The notes beneath the pieces were generated by a model. That model saw nothing but the letters and a program-made list of their open reading frames with translations. It was not told the origin of the DNA and ran no database searches. Both the position numbers and the translations under genes were made by a program. DNA of 64,000 nucleotides from Adiantum capillus-veneris (Eukaryota > Streptophyta > Polypodiopsida > Polypodiales > Pteridaceae): positions 104,357,087 to 104,421,086 of the forward strand of contig CM043966.1 of NCBI GenBank assembly GCA_014529385.2, given 5' to 3'. Positions 11,578-22,984 of this stretch are shown piece after piece. Each line of letters starts with the position of its first letter. The stretch's first letter is position 1.

Positions 11578-11870
11578 TCATGGTGCCCCTAGGATTACAT
11601 CTTCATGCTTGAAAGGAGAGATAAATAAGTCCTCTTTGTCCACATAGCTTTGGACATGGAGCCTCAATTTCCCAATTAAGGGAGTGATTGAAGCTTCTTG
11701 CCCCTTGAAAGCACCATCGGCGGGTAGGACATCTCCCATCTCATAGGCTTGGATGCCTAGCTTGGTGGTCAGCTCTGTGGATATGAAATTGTGAGTAGAA
11801 CCAGGGTCAAAGAGAATAAAAGCATCATGTCCTCTTACATTTCCCCAAGCATCACATAGAGTAGATCCTT
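11578..11870 (-). pseudogene. Ty3/gypsy retropepsin-like protease
   Basis: The minus frame has the active-site block FILFDPGSTHNFIS, then a normal retropepsin-type stretch ending in an ILGAP-like motif, followed by a stop just before the reverse-transcriptase frame. The catalytic triplet reads D-P-G (codons GAC CCT GGT) instead of D-S/T-G. The same change is present in the decayed relative at 2853-3101. A frameshift near 11870 separates it from the zinc knuckle. Confidence 0.75.
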
Positions 11871-13420
11871 TGTGTGTGAGCTTCCTCTTCTTGGATTTCA
11901 ACCAAGGTAGCTCTAGGAGGCTCATTTTGTGTATTCTTGTGGGGGCAAGCACGATAAGCATGGCCTTGATCCCCGCACTAGAAACAACGATTATCTTTAC
12001 GATAATTCTCAAGCTGTTCAGGAGAGAGTTTATTCTTGCCTTTATAAACTCCCTTCTCCTTAGCTTTGTTGTTGTTGGCGTTGCCTTTAGGAGACTTTTG
12101 GACATTGTCCTTCCCCTTACGCTCATTGTTACGGTCCTTGTTCTCCGTGGGCTTAAGATTTTTCTTAGCCCCTTGTTGGAAGTGGATTTGTGAAGCCACC
12201 ATGGTATGGTGTATGATCGCAAATATGGTGCGTGGCCTTTGGGAGTTGACATATCCGCACAAAATTGTTGTTTTTGCTCTCCAAAACCCATCTTTTGGAA
12301 GAAAATGGCTTTGAGATGTAAGTCCCAAAACTTATCTACATATTTGTGGATAGATTCGTAGGGAGAGAGCTTCAAGCTTCGCCATTTGGTGAGTATTTGT
12401 CTTTGGCATCGGTAGCCAAAAACTGCTTCATGATGGAATCTCTTAAAGCGTTCCATGTTCGTGGAGCTTCACCGTTTGCCCGTAGGCTAGACCACAATTG
12501 CCTAGCGGACTTTTGAAAATGCATAGCTACAGGGCATAGCTTTCAAAACTCTGTGAAGACCTCATCTCCAAACGCCACATCGAATTGTTGAATGAAGGCC
12601 AAGACTTTGTCCGTAGCACTAAAGGTGCCATCGTAGGTAAGAAAAGACATGTTCTTTCCTCCCTCTTTGAACTTCTTGAACTTGGATGACCTCTTCCACG
12701 TGGCATAGAATTTCCTATGGCCTCTTCTTTTTGGCGGTTCGACAGTTGCACCATCACTTTCTTCAGAGGAGGACGAATTTGAGGAGGATAGAGAAGAGGG
12801 CGACCTCTTTCTCTCATTTTTCTTCCCTTGTTCCTCCTTGTCTACACCGTCACTTTCTTCATAAGATGAAGAGGATGAAGAAGATGGAGAAGAGGGTGAC
12901 CTCTTTCTCTCCTTTTTCTTCTCTTGTTTTCTATCATCCCTCTTTGAATTATGGTGTGGATAAGTGTGCGATGGTCTTCTCCGTTTAGGGGGTGTTGCAG
13001 AGTGTTTGCCCACCGTCTTCGTGGAGCCATCTCCGCCGAGGTGGCAGGAGACTCACTTCTTTCTCCTTTTTTTGGTGGGGGCTCTTGAGTTCTCCTTTGG
13101 GAAGGAGATGCATCGTCAAGTAGTAGATTTTTGAGCCCTTCGTACGGATCCTCTTCTTCTTCCTGAATCGGAGAGAGGCCTCTTTTGGAAGTCTCACAAG
13201 GAGGCTTCCTAGGTACCCTCTCTTCTTGATGGGAAGTTTGGAGAATCCCATGAGCACGTAGCTGCCATTGCACTTCACTTTAGAGGGATGGATTGCACAT
13301 GGATTGTTGAAGCCTAGAAACAAGGTAATTGACAAGCATAGGGGCATCATTAGTGGCCTGTTCATTAGCAAAATCAAAGCTATCAACATTAATTTCACTC
13401 TCTTTACTATTGTCAGCCAT
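11871..13420 (-). pseudogene. Ty3/gypsy gag with zinc knuckle
   Basis: Gag probably starts at the ATG at 13418-13420 (MADNSKESEINVDSF). It then passes through several frames: an in-frame stop near 13280, a Ser/Lys/Glu-rich hinge with runs of serine (12600-13010), the KLSPYESIHKYVDKFWDLHL capsid-type block near 12330-12400, a basic Lys/Asn-rich segment, and a CCHC knuckle CGDQGHAYRAC whose first Cys is cut off by an in-frame TAG at 11978-11980. Gag would package element RNA. At least three frame changes and two stops mean that this copy cannot supply it. Confidence 0.8.
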
Positions 13421-13808
13421 TCTAACAACTTTTAGGTGTAAATTTTTAGGCATACTTTGGCACTTCAAGCACTAGTTGCTACTCCTCTTAACCCCTTTAT
13501 AAAAGCACTCAATCTCCTGTGCCCGTGGCTTGAATATCATTAATTGCAAGGAATAGAAGAGAAGGTCTTTCAACACCAAAAAAGTACCGGCTCCTGTCAA
13601 GCTTCTAATAGCTCAATAGTGGTTAAAGCAATAGAAGCAAGCCCCGTAGGACTCCACTATTAAGACCATAGCTCTCGACGGCGATGCCCCGTAATCTGCA
13701 CAAAGCAGGCGCACTGCAATCCCTATTCTACTTATTCAATTGCAATTAATAATACCAACCATTTATAGTTAGTTTGAGGACCTCCCTTCTTGAGCAAGAA
13801 AAGAGAAA

Positions 13809-13826
13809 CCTTGTGCTCTGATACCA
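13809..13826 (-). other. Primer binding site (initiator tRNA-Met)
   Basis: The minus strand reads TGGTATCAGAGCACAAGG one base after the 5' LTR end. The first 12 bases match the plant initiator-Met primer site perfectly. Confidence 0.9.
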
Positions 13827-13827
13827 A

Positions 13828-14544
13828 TGTAACATTTAATGGTCTAGTAACTTGTGTGTAGCGGAAAATAACATAGACATAGTGAGCATTTCATTAGAAC
13901 AGATTCCTAATGAGCATAGCAAGAGTGCTTGGATGGAGAGAGTAACATAAAGCATAACACCTAGTTAGATAGGCATGAACAATACTTCAAAAGAGAGAGA
14001 AATTAAGCTATTGACAACAGTTGAGGACCGGATTTACATGGAGCTGGTCCCCCCTCCAAAAGGCTTTGTAGTATAAATTTCCCCCATCAATCACAGGAGA
14101 CAATTTACAATACAATACTTTGTGTTCCTTCAATAACTTGCTCGTGCAATGAAGATGGAAGCTTCAAGAACCAAGCTAACACTTGTAAAACACAACATTA
14201 ATTCCCTCGCAGTCTCAGACCCAAGACCTCACACACCTTCGAAGATGGTGAGAGCTAGCAAGGTGTGAGAGTAGATTGAGAGGAAGAAGGAGTATTCTTA
14301 TGAGAAAGAAGTATATCTCCTCACATAATCACTCATAATAGCTTAGCATAGATTAGTAATTAGCATGGTAGAGGAGATGAGCATGTATTGGAGCTTGGCT
14401 CTTGGTTGGATTTGCATCACAAAGCCAAGAGTTGTTGGTATAGGCATCCCTTCTCACAAGCTTGGAGTAGGTGATGAGCTTTCCATTAAAGCTTGAGAAG
14501 GAGAGAGAGAGAGAGAGAGTCTTCTTTGCTTCACACATGAGATT

Positions 14545-14575
<31 letters not shown>

Positions 14576-15458
14576 ATAATGCCTTGCCAAGATCAGCCCC
14601 CTCTCTCTCTTGGTTGACCCCTCTTGATTTTTACTCATGCAAGCATCCCATTGGACCCTGCAAAGCTTAGCCAATGATAATTAAGAAGCATAAGTGATAG
14701 CCTTGTGACATGTGTCCCCCTTTCCCCTTTTGTGAGAGATTTAGGTAATTAATTAATGCAATTAAACTCTCATTGGACCCTTTAGTCTTCTGACCAATAG
14801 GAATCAGGCAAGCCTTTGGGCTGTCGAATGCTCATTGGACCCCTTCGGAGACTGTCCAATAGTCTTCTAAAGAGCTTAATTTCTATTGGTTCTTTTATCA
14901 AATGTTTTAAAATGAATTAAACTAAATGTACTCTAGCCTAATTCTCATTGGTCCACCTCTATGGCCATCCAATAAGATTTGAATGTACCTTGGGGGCAAC
15001 TGGGCTAGGGAGCTGACATGTGTCCCCTATTCCCTTTGTGTAAGGGGAGCTTGCTAGAGGGTGTCTGTATTTCTCTCTCATCCCCTACAAGAAAGGCTCG
15101 CCCCCTCCTATCTAGGGATATGTGAAGACTTTAGGGTCTTCACATAAGCATCCAATTTGCCCTAGGTTTTGACAATTGGACCTAACCTTTAATTTTGGAA
15201 CCTTAGCATTCTGGAAGTCTTAATGGGTTGAACCTTAGGGTCTTTGAAGCCCATTGTTGCACATTGCTCTTTTGCATATGCCCCCCCTTTGGATCCCTAT
15301 TTTCCCTCCTTTGGATCCCTATTGTGGCCGGCCAGCTTAACCAATATTCCAGCTTAACCAATATTCTAGCTTTTTCTCCCCTGGTACTTCCCCATATTAA
15401 ATGATCAGTTTAACATGAGAAAATCATTTAGGAGAATTAGATATTAGTTATTATGACA
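13828..15458 (-). repeat. 5' LTR of the gypsy element
   Basis: A 1631-bp LTR collinear with 7941-9552 and with the same terminal bases. It holds a (GA) run at 14501-14519 and a (GT)13 run at 14549-14574 that is longer and purer than in the partner LTR. Confidence 0.95.
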
Positions 15459-15463
15459 CTCCT
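15459..15463. other. Target-site duplication (right), CTCCT
   Basis: CTCCT directly follows the right LTR and equals 7936-7940. Confidence 0.9.
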
Positions 15464-15560
15464 AAAATTGTGCTGACCTATTGATGACATGGTAGGTGTA
15501 TGGACACGTACATTTTGCATCGGTTGATGATGTGGCAGGTTGTATGGACTTTTGCAAATT
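15464..15560 (+). repeat. Dispersed LTR-like repeat, copy 3, right part
   Basis: AAAATTGTGCTGACC...TTGATGACATGG and GGTTGATGATGTGGCAGG match copy 2 at about 6257-6332. This continues the copy interrupted at 7940. Confidence 0.65.
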
Positions 15561-17320
15561 GCTTTGCAGCCAAGGGGCCTTTCAATATGGCGCAACACCC
15601 ATATACTAGGTCATGGTTTGATATTAGTGCACTACACAAAGATTTGACCAGACAATGTGACATTCTTTCCTACAATCTAAAAATATGTCTGTCTTTCGTT
15701 GTCCTCACTTAAGTATTATTGCTAAATGCTCTGGAACATGCATATGTCAAATAATCATGGACTACTTTCACTTCTTGCAAAAAATCTAACACCCGTGCAA
15801 TCTACGTTGTCATCCATGCCTATAATTATATACAAAGAAATCTTTGTGCACAACATCTATATGTTTAATTGCACATGATGATGACTTCTTAGTGAGTGTC
15901 AAAAACTACATATCCTATAAAATGTGGATTACTAGAGAGGTGGTCACTACTATTTTTTTAAAATATTGACCATCTCTCTTAGACTATTGTCCATTATAAT
16001 TTAAGATAATGTTCTCCACAAACTTCGCCACCATGCCAACCAAGCTAGACTAGTGTTATTTTAGTAGGGGGGCCCCAATCATATTAAATCAAGAATTACA
16101 AAGAATCAATGTAGATATGAGGAATGCAATGAAAGTCGAAGCAGAATGCCGGTTGTTGGGCGATGCGAGAGTCAGTCCAGAGAGGAGGGCGTGCGGGCAA
16201 GGCAGAGGGTGGAAGAGTAGAGGTAGCATAGGGATTGAGGTGGTGGGTAGGTGAGAAGGAGGTACCGAGAGCTTGAGCCGCATAAAGGCTAAGTTGCGAG
16301 TTTTTTTTTCACGGATTGGCGCTTGGGAGCAGCTCAACTTGGTAGCTTGAGTGGAACGGTTATGGGCTCGAATCCGCCTTCTACCTTTTACAGAGGTACT
16401 AAAGCAATGCCGTGAGAGGTAAGGTAAGAAGTGGAATGGGAGGAATCTCAAAATGATCTGAACAAAACAAGATACCTGCTAGTAGTCAGTCACTTTGCCA
16501 ATTATTACTTCGTTACGTTGTCGTACTGTAACACGTACATAGTGGGAACGCATGCTATAAGATCTATCTTGTAACTTTTTAGATACATATTTATCTTTCC
16601 TATAATGTACATATTCATTTTTAAGTATAATAATAAGCCTTCTATCTCATCCTATTATTTTTCTCAAGGGTAACCTATCCTTACTTTACCATTAGAAAAT
16701 ACTATGGGAAAAGCTCAATAGCTCCGCCTCTTTAACTTGGGGCAAAAAGCATTGATTCTCTATTTCTACTATCTCATTATCATCTCACACCCTAGCTAGA
16801 TCCTATATCTAGGTTAAACTCCAATATATATATATTCTATGTATTCTTTATACTTTTCTTATATTTCTTTTTAAATAGCTACTAGGAGGGAATCAAATCC
16901 TAGTGGGACACTAGGTGGCATGATTTCAAAGATACACTTATTTTAATGGATTATTGCAAGCATGATTACAAAACTTTGTCAAGGAGCAATGTCATGCTTT
17001 CATATGGCATGAGGTGTCCTTTGGAATTAAATGAAAGTGTAGGCTAAGGGGACCACGGTAAGACTTTTGCTGCCAGAAATGGACCCTATTTTGATGAATT
17101 TTTTACACAAGGTTCCAATCCGAATTGGAAAATGATTTTAAAATGAAAATCGTAGCTAATGAGCTGAAGTTTTTTTCCATATTTTTACTTTTTTATTTGG
17201 AGCCACGGTTGAGGAGATATGATCAAAATACTGGACCCCAGTCTGCCCACATCATGCAGGGACATCTCATTTCCAACTTTTCCAATTCCTATTCACACTG
17301 GATCCTCTCTTCTTGTGTAA
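15561..17320. other. No recognisable feature
   Basis: AT-rich sequence with many stops in all frames. The 120-residue minus frame at 16089-16451 has no recognisable motif. I see no RNA gene or repeat here. Confidence 0.4.
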
Positions 17321-17800
17321 ACCCTTGGGGGTTCCCTTCACCTATAAAAGGGGACCTTTTCTTCCTTGAAAAGAACTCAAGCATTCAAGCCATTGATGAG
17401 AGGAATTCTTGAGGGAGTGAGTAGTAATGCCTAATTGTACTTAGCCCCGTTAACATAAGCCCAAGCCTACACTTTCTCCTAGAGGAAGACTAGCCATTCT
17501 TGTATGCTATCCTTGGAAGATCAACTCTAATCAAAGAAGGTGTTGTACTTGGCGTATCAATCAATGTTGAATTCTCCCCTCTTCTTCTCTCTCCGATCAA
17601 TAATGGTGCCGAAGGGTTTCAAGTAAGATGTGTTTTACATTGATGTTTTCTTGATTTCTTGTTGTTTTCATTTTCATCTCTAATCCAACATATATATATG
17701 TATCTAATCTCATCTCCTTAACCAAAACTATCTCTCTCATTCTTAGTAATTCATCCTCTCTAGGTTCTCTTTGCTGCAGGTACATCTCTCCCCGCAGTAT
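17321..17800 (+). promoter_or_regulatory. TATA-box region, possibly of a solo LTR
   Basis: TATAAAAG at 17343-17350 follows a pyrimidine- and C-rich stretch and precedes a leader-like region rich in CT. The arrangement resembles the promoter and leader of a plant LTR. No TG/CA borders, primer site or coding region could be tied to it, so this is only a suggestion. Confidence 0.25.
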
Positions 17801-18640
17801 CCTTATTGCCTACGGGCAAGAATAGGGCTTGGGAGGGAAACTTCTCATCTCTTCACTTCTCTCATATCTACATTTCTCACATACTATCCTAGATGAATAA
17901 CCCACATGATGATCATTTCTATCGCTTTCGCTCTGTACGATCTATTAGAATTAACGTATGGATTAGCCAAAAAATACACTTTCAATAACGTATAGTGTTT
18001 CTCTTTGGACCAGAAAGGCTTAATGAAATACTTCTATCACCGGATCCCATCATACTACCTCTCATAGACTATAACTTTTCTTTTGATGTAAGCGTAATTA
18101 TCTTGCTATGAACCAAGAGGATTTGTACACACAATTAATCCCAATCACTAGACAAAATATATATATTATGGTAAGCACAAAACTACAATTCCAAAGAACA
18201 ATTCGTAGCCTATTTGGTCAGCCAAGATTGAATGTCATTAACTCATCTATTAACCCTTTCATATTACCCATGATACGATATGACCATAGCCTTGATGTTT
18301 TCATTTTCGTATTGTTTTGACATTCTCTTTTGTGTTCTTTCTTTGTGTTTGTGAGTGCAAGAGAGAAAGAGTGAATCTTCTTTGATTGCACTTCTTTCCA
18401 AACCCTAGTCTTCATGGCATCTATGGTTTAACTCCTTCATATAGTTTTTGTTGAGTTCTCTCACAAACTCTCACAGCCATAAGCCCGGTGCTTTCCTGGC
18501 AAGACCGCAAATTTTTCGACAGCTTAGGAGCCAAATCTCAATCTTGCACTCTCATTAACCCACGTGGCTGCAATAAAAAGCTCTAAAAGAAAGTACGCCA
18601 TCAAAAGCTACCAACTGTCGAGTGAATAAAATATAAAAAG
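17801..18640. other. No recognisable gene
   Basis: There is no reading frame longer than about 70 codons and no recognisable motif. A TATA-like ATATAAAAAGC lies near 18630, just before the duplicated GA-rich segment. Confidence 0.4.
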
Positions 18641-18649
18641 CATTCTGCG

Positions 18650-18744
18650 TTGCTCTCAGCAAAAATTTGATCTTCTCTGCAAGCAGTTCGCAAGTTCCCA
18701 CAAGCAGCTCGGAGCTTTGTCTACAAGTTTGTCTCTGGCCATTG

Positions 18745-18828
<84 letters not shown>

Positions 18829-18995
18829 CTATGAAGCTAGTAGCATCTTTTGCTCTCAGCAGCAATTTGATGTTCTCCACAAGAAATTCGCAGGTTCCTA
18901 GAAGCAGCTCGGAGCTTTGTCTACAGGTTTGTCTCTGGCCACTGTTTGAGAGAGAGAGAGAGAGAGAGAGAAGTCTATGAAGCTAGTAGCATCTT
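18650..18995 (+). repeat. Tandem duplication with period 200 and GA runs
   Basis: AGCAGCTCGGAGCTTTGTCT occurs at 18703 and 18903. Both copies continue with GTTTGTCTCTGGCCA(T/C)TGTTTGAG and a GA run, then TATGAAGCTAGTAGCATCTTTT. The GA runs differ greatly: 18748-18825 (about 78 bp) in copy 1 against about 23 bp in copy 2. Confidence 0.85.
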
Positions 18996-19048
18996 TTTGA
19001 CGCTCCTCCTTTCAACCAAAGCCATCATCGCAGCACGTTATAATTTTC

Positions 19049-19619
19049 GCACACACATACTCACATGAGTAATCGTTATAGGAAGTTGTGACTTCTTTCT
19101 AGCTAGTACTGCATGAAGTAACAAGCATTGCTGGATGTGGGTCTACAGATTACCCTTCTCTTTCCATGCTTTTCTTCTGTGCCCCAAAATAGAGTGCATT
19201 TACCCTACGCTTAAGCAACTTATTATAGGAGGTTAATTAGCATCTTCTAGTCACATATGAAGTCATATAAGAGAAAGCAATGGAGACAAAAGTTAAAAGT
19301 ACTTGCTTGCACAGAGCTTCAATGGAACCATTTTTGCACACACATACTCACAGGAGTAATTGTTACAGGAGGCTATGACTTCTTTCTAGCTAGTATTGCA
19401 TGAAGTAACAAGCATTGCTAGATGTGGGTCTACAGATTACCCTTCTCTTTCCATGCTTTTCTTCTGTGCCCCAAAATAGCGTGCATTTACCCTACGCTTA
19501 AGCAACTTATTATAGGAGGTTAATTAGCAACTTCTACTCACATATAAAGTCATATAAGAGAAAGAAATGGAGACAAAAGTTAAAAGTATTTGCTCGCGTA
19601 GAGCTTTAATGGAACCATC
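19049..19619 (+). repeat. Two 287-bp tandem copies
   Basis: Copy 1 (19049-19335) and copy 2 (19336-19619) both start GCACACACATACTCACA and end in AGCTT(C/T)AATGGAACCAT. They are very similar throughout (for example GATGTGGGTCTACAGATTAC in both). No protein is evident. Confidence 0.9.
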
Positions 19620-20549
19620 AAACGCGGACCCTACTGCCTTCGACTCATCCTTTGATCTATGTTGCTGGGAGTGGAAACACCCATCTATGGTGTTGGAAGT
19701 GGCAACACCCAACTAGTTGTTGTACTGGCACCTTATACGTGTTCACATGAAAGAAAAGAGCCATGAAGAAAATCCTACCTCGTCGACATGGCGAGAGAAT
19801 TCTTCAATAGCTGTAGAAGGTCGACAATGTCATTGTTTGCCTCATCGGCATATTGGAATCGACTTTATTTTGCAGTGAAGCCTTTGCGCCTTCCACGCGT
19901 AGCAATCATAGCAGCTTTGTGTGCAACAAGACCCAGTGGCTAGTTGAATAGTATGTCCAGCTTCAACTACCTTACTCAGCTCATTTCTGTAGGCACAACT
20001 AGTTATGACCAGCATTATGCCGCTCCAAGTATAGCTCATGCAGATTCAAAAACCCTGTGCCCTCGGCCATCCTTCAATGTTCTCTCCCTCTGTGTGTGTG
20101 TGTGTGCGCACGCTAGACATGTTGCAATTCTCTCTCTTTTGAATGCCAGTCATGAATGCCAGTCAAGCTGCAATTGTATTGGTTTCTCTGTGCGTTTGAT
20201 GAAGACCAAATATTTCTTGGTAAGGCAAGTCTTTCCCAAGACTTTTGTGCTTGAGAGCTTGTCTTTCTCAATTGCCAACGATCTTCTTTCACCCCTCTTC
20301 AACCAAATAGACTTCCTATGGTGTAAGATTAGAAGTGTTTGCCATACAATTGTGAGTGTTCCACCTATGCTTTCACTTTGACGGCTTGTGGCCTTATGCA
20401 TGATCTCAAAAATAGCACCAATCTTGCCCAAACATCCTCATATACTCTGATGCCTTTCTCAATTGCCACTTGATCCTCTTTCATCCTCTGCAGTAATTTA
20501 TGCTTTCTTCTAATTGACCCCTCTTCAACCACATTGTAAATAAGTGTGC

Positions 20550-21170
20550 GATGCGGGAGGCTGATGTCTTTCTCTCGAGGATGTCATCTCTTGGAGTGAG
20601 TCGATTGCAAGGTATGCTTAATCTGGCCGTGGCAACAAAGATTTGGGCTGTTTATACCAGATAGAATTGAAATTCATGTCCCTGATTGCAATCACCTATG
20701 CTTAACTCTCGAAGGCTTGTGGCCTTATACAAGATCCTTAGTTGTGTGAGAGACTTCATGATGTGGTTACTAGTCAAGGGCTCTTGAACAATCTCCTATG
20801 CTTTTTGATAGCTTAAGGCCTTATGCATGACCTCAAAAATAGCACCAACCTTGCCAAAATGGTCTGACAAAGCTGTTACAAATCATCCCTCATACCAGAT
20901 AGAATTGAAATTCATGTCTCTGATTGCAATCACCTATGCTTAAATCTCGAAGGCTTGTGGCCTTATACAAGATCCTTAGTTGTGTGAGAGACTTCATGAT
21001 GTGGTTACTAGTCAGGGGCTCTTGAACAATCTCCTATGCTTTTTGATAGCTTAAGGCCTTATGCATGACCTCAAAAATAGCGCCAACCTTGCCAAAATGG
21101 TCTGACAAAGCTGTTACAAATCATCCCTCACCTTGCCGAAAAACGTCATCATATACTATGATCGGTTGAG
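20550..21170 (+). pseudogene. PPR-type repeat protein relic with internal duplication
   Basis: Plus-strand frames contain decayed pentatricopeptide-repeat phrases: CAMREADVFLSRM near 20555 (compare C.ML.EA..VF..M), then Leu-Ala-Trp/Ser-type linkers, then KACGLIQD near 20712 and 20950 (compare the LKACGSI.D phrase of plant PPR proteins) followed by ERLHDVVTSQGLLNN. PPR proteins bind organellar RNA. Here stops and frame changes occur every few tens of codons, so the copy is dead. A 238-bp tandem duplication (20654-21129) lies within it. Confidence 0.5.
20654..21129 (+). repeat. Two 238-bp tandem copies
   Basis: ATACCAGATAGAATTGAAAT at 20654 recurs at 20892. The two units differ at only about four positions I could find, so this is a recent duplication in an already decayed PPR relic. 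Confidence 0.9.
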
Positions 21171-21822
21171 TCTATATGTTGAATGTGTATGTTGAATGTG
21201 GTACCTCACGGAAGCATGAGAAGGCTTTACTAACCAGACGTGCTCTCTTTGCTGCAAAGTGGATTGAAGAGCGAGAGTCAACATGTACCCAAGCCTCCAA
21301 TTGTGTAGACGAAAACCAACACTTTAAACTCCTGTTACCATGTTTACCTTGGAGCTAAGCAGAAGTGAACTCCCTACATTATCACCATCTTCATCATAAT
21401 CATCGTAACTTGTCATCGTTATCGACATTGTTAACTAGCTCCCATTGATCCAAATCTTTCTTGGTAAGGCAAGGATTCCCAAAGGCTTTTGTGGTTGAGA
21501 GCTGATGGCTTTCTCAGTTGCCACCTGATCCTCTTACATCCCATGTGGTAATTGCTCACTGACCTCTCTTCTACCACATGATGAATATGTCGTGCATTCT
21601 CCGACGTTGTGCCCACTAGTAATCATCAAGCCTAACTTTTTGCCTTCAAGTACAACATGGTTATTGCATCAAAGCTTTGGGTTGTTTTAACCAAATGCTA
21701 AGAGAACACCGTTCTTCAAACTCAACCAGCTATGCTTGCACCGTTTTTGTGTCCGCAGAGCTGCGCAAAATCTAGGGTAGAAGCAATATCCAATACACAG
21801 TTCAAGCATAGCTAGACTGAGC

Positions 21823-22190
21823 ATGGTGAGCACTCAAAAGCAACGAGTTCGTCTTCTAACCAAATTCAAGGCGTATTCTCAGAAGGAATTGTACCAAGTT
21901 TCTAGGATACACAGTCAGCTCCACAAAAGTGAGTTACTTCAGAAAGACTCATGTTTAGGACGCACTTTGTTGGATACAATTTGGCAACACCTCCTCAATT
22001 GCAATATAAAAACAGTAGTACGGGTAGCAAACAAAATTGAGCGACCTCCAGCTTTGTGTGCGTAAATCCACTCAGAAATGTTGAGTCAAAAGCAACGATT
22101 TTGCCTTTTTTGACTTGGCTAATATGCCCAACGTGGTTGTGGCAAGGGAGCATACCTAATGCAAAGAGAAGACACCGCTCCAGATGCACA
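21823..22190 (+). pseudogene. PPR-type repeat protein relic
   Basis: The plus frame at 21823-22065 contains RIHSQLHKSELLQKDSCLG followed by RTLLD, which matches the plant PPR phrase (G..IHSQI..SGLL.KDV.LG.AL.DMY). A second frame near 22118-22190 gives YAQRGCGKGAY followed by MQREDTAPDA, matching GYAQ.G.G.EA....MQ.EG..PD. The two pieces are in different frames with stops between. The target RNA of the ancestor cannot be inferred. Confidence 0.55.
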
Positions 22191-22237
22191 ATGACGTGCT
22201 TGGTGCTGCGTTTTTGTCGATTCCCTTCGGGCCATCA

Positions 22238-22240
<3 letters not shown>

Positions 22241-22325
<85 letters not shown>
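22241..22325. repeat. (CT)42 microsatellite
   Basis: An uninterrupted CT run of about 85 bp. Leu-Ser or Arg-Glu reading frames across it are artefacts. Confidence 0.95.
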
Positions 22326-22327
<2 letters not shown>

Positions 22328-22427
22328 GCAGTCTGAAACCAGAGAGCAGCTAACAATCTCAAGCGAGTAGCGAGAGCGATCTCAAGGCAGCAGACAGCAA
22401 GTAGCTGAGCACTTCAATGCAAGGGCA

Positions 22428-22984
22428 ACAACTTGTCAAGCTACCTTCTCTAATATATCAGCAGAGGAATTCCATGAGTATGACTAGGTGGATCTTTGCA
22501 TGGTCGACTTCCGGAGCAGATTTCAGATGGTATAAAATAGGAAATATCTCCTAGCGTTTTCAGACAGAGAAGGGGCGTTAGACTGAGTAGCTAGCCATCG
22601 CTTTTTCATCGGAATAGCCAGCATTTTTTCATCGACTTGCTCGCGTTGTGCTGGCCACTACAGATCAGCCTTACCGCTTGGCAATCGCATCATATTAGCC
22701 TGGTGTTTTTTCTTCAAATCAGCCTAATATGCTCTCAGCCTACAGAGCAGATCAGCCAGTGATCTCACTTTTCAGCCCATTCTCCATCGACGGCCATTTC
22801 CACGCTGACATAGAGTACTCGATTGGTGGTCCATCATCGGCAATGCCAAGATATGCATTTTGAGCCCTTCATTCCTCTCATATCGGGTGCGCATTTCAGC
22901 CATCGGTGGCGGTCGGCACCTTGAAAGCGTCTGCCATTCTGAAAGATCCTGACATGGTTGAGAGAATACATGATGAGAGTGCTA
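22428..22984 (+). repeat. Duplicated TATA-containing segment, copy A
   Basis: It starts ACTTGTCAAGCTACCTTCTC, carries TATAAAATAG at 22531-22540 and the GGGGCGTTAGA(C/A)TGAGTAGCTA block, and continues to GCATTTTGAGCCCTTCATTC and beyond. Copy B is split between 23203-23500 and 29072-29340 by an LTR element. The segment looks like a promoter plus leader of a PPR-type gene, because each copy is followed by a PPR relic; that is inference. Copy A holds the empty target site TTCAAATCAGCCT near 22714. Confidence 0.8.

Larger units (their letters stand above)
7941..15458 (-). mobile_element. Ty3/gypsy LTR retrotransposon with internal deletion
   Basis: A structurally complete element of 7518 bp transcribed leftwards. 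It has TG...CA LTRs at both ends, 5-bp target duplications CTCCT, an initiator-Met primer site next to the 5' LTR, a polypurine tract next to the 3' LTR, and gag, protease and reverse transcriptase in gypsy order. Pol is defective: RNase H runs directly into the integrase C-terminal region, so the integrase core is absent, and gag and pol carry several stops and frameshifts. The LTRs differ visibly (roughly 5 percent by eye, with indels), so the insertion is older than the copia element at 54932. It sits inside a dispersed repeat copy whose halves match intact copy 2. Confidence 0.95.

Noticed and set aside
11870-12314. Plus-strand frames of 80-107 residues
   Set aside because: They are antisense to gypsy gag and hydrophobic only because the coding strand there is Lys/Asn-rich.
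13809-13826. tRNA-like sequence matches
   Set aside because: Only the 3'-end complement of initiator tRNA-Met is present, as expected of retrotransposon primer sites; no cloverleaf can be formed.
16089-16451. 120-residue minus-strand frame with basic composition
   Set aside because: No motif, no neighbour, and the region is otherwise featureless; probably chance.
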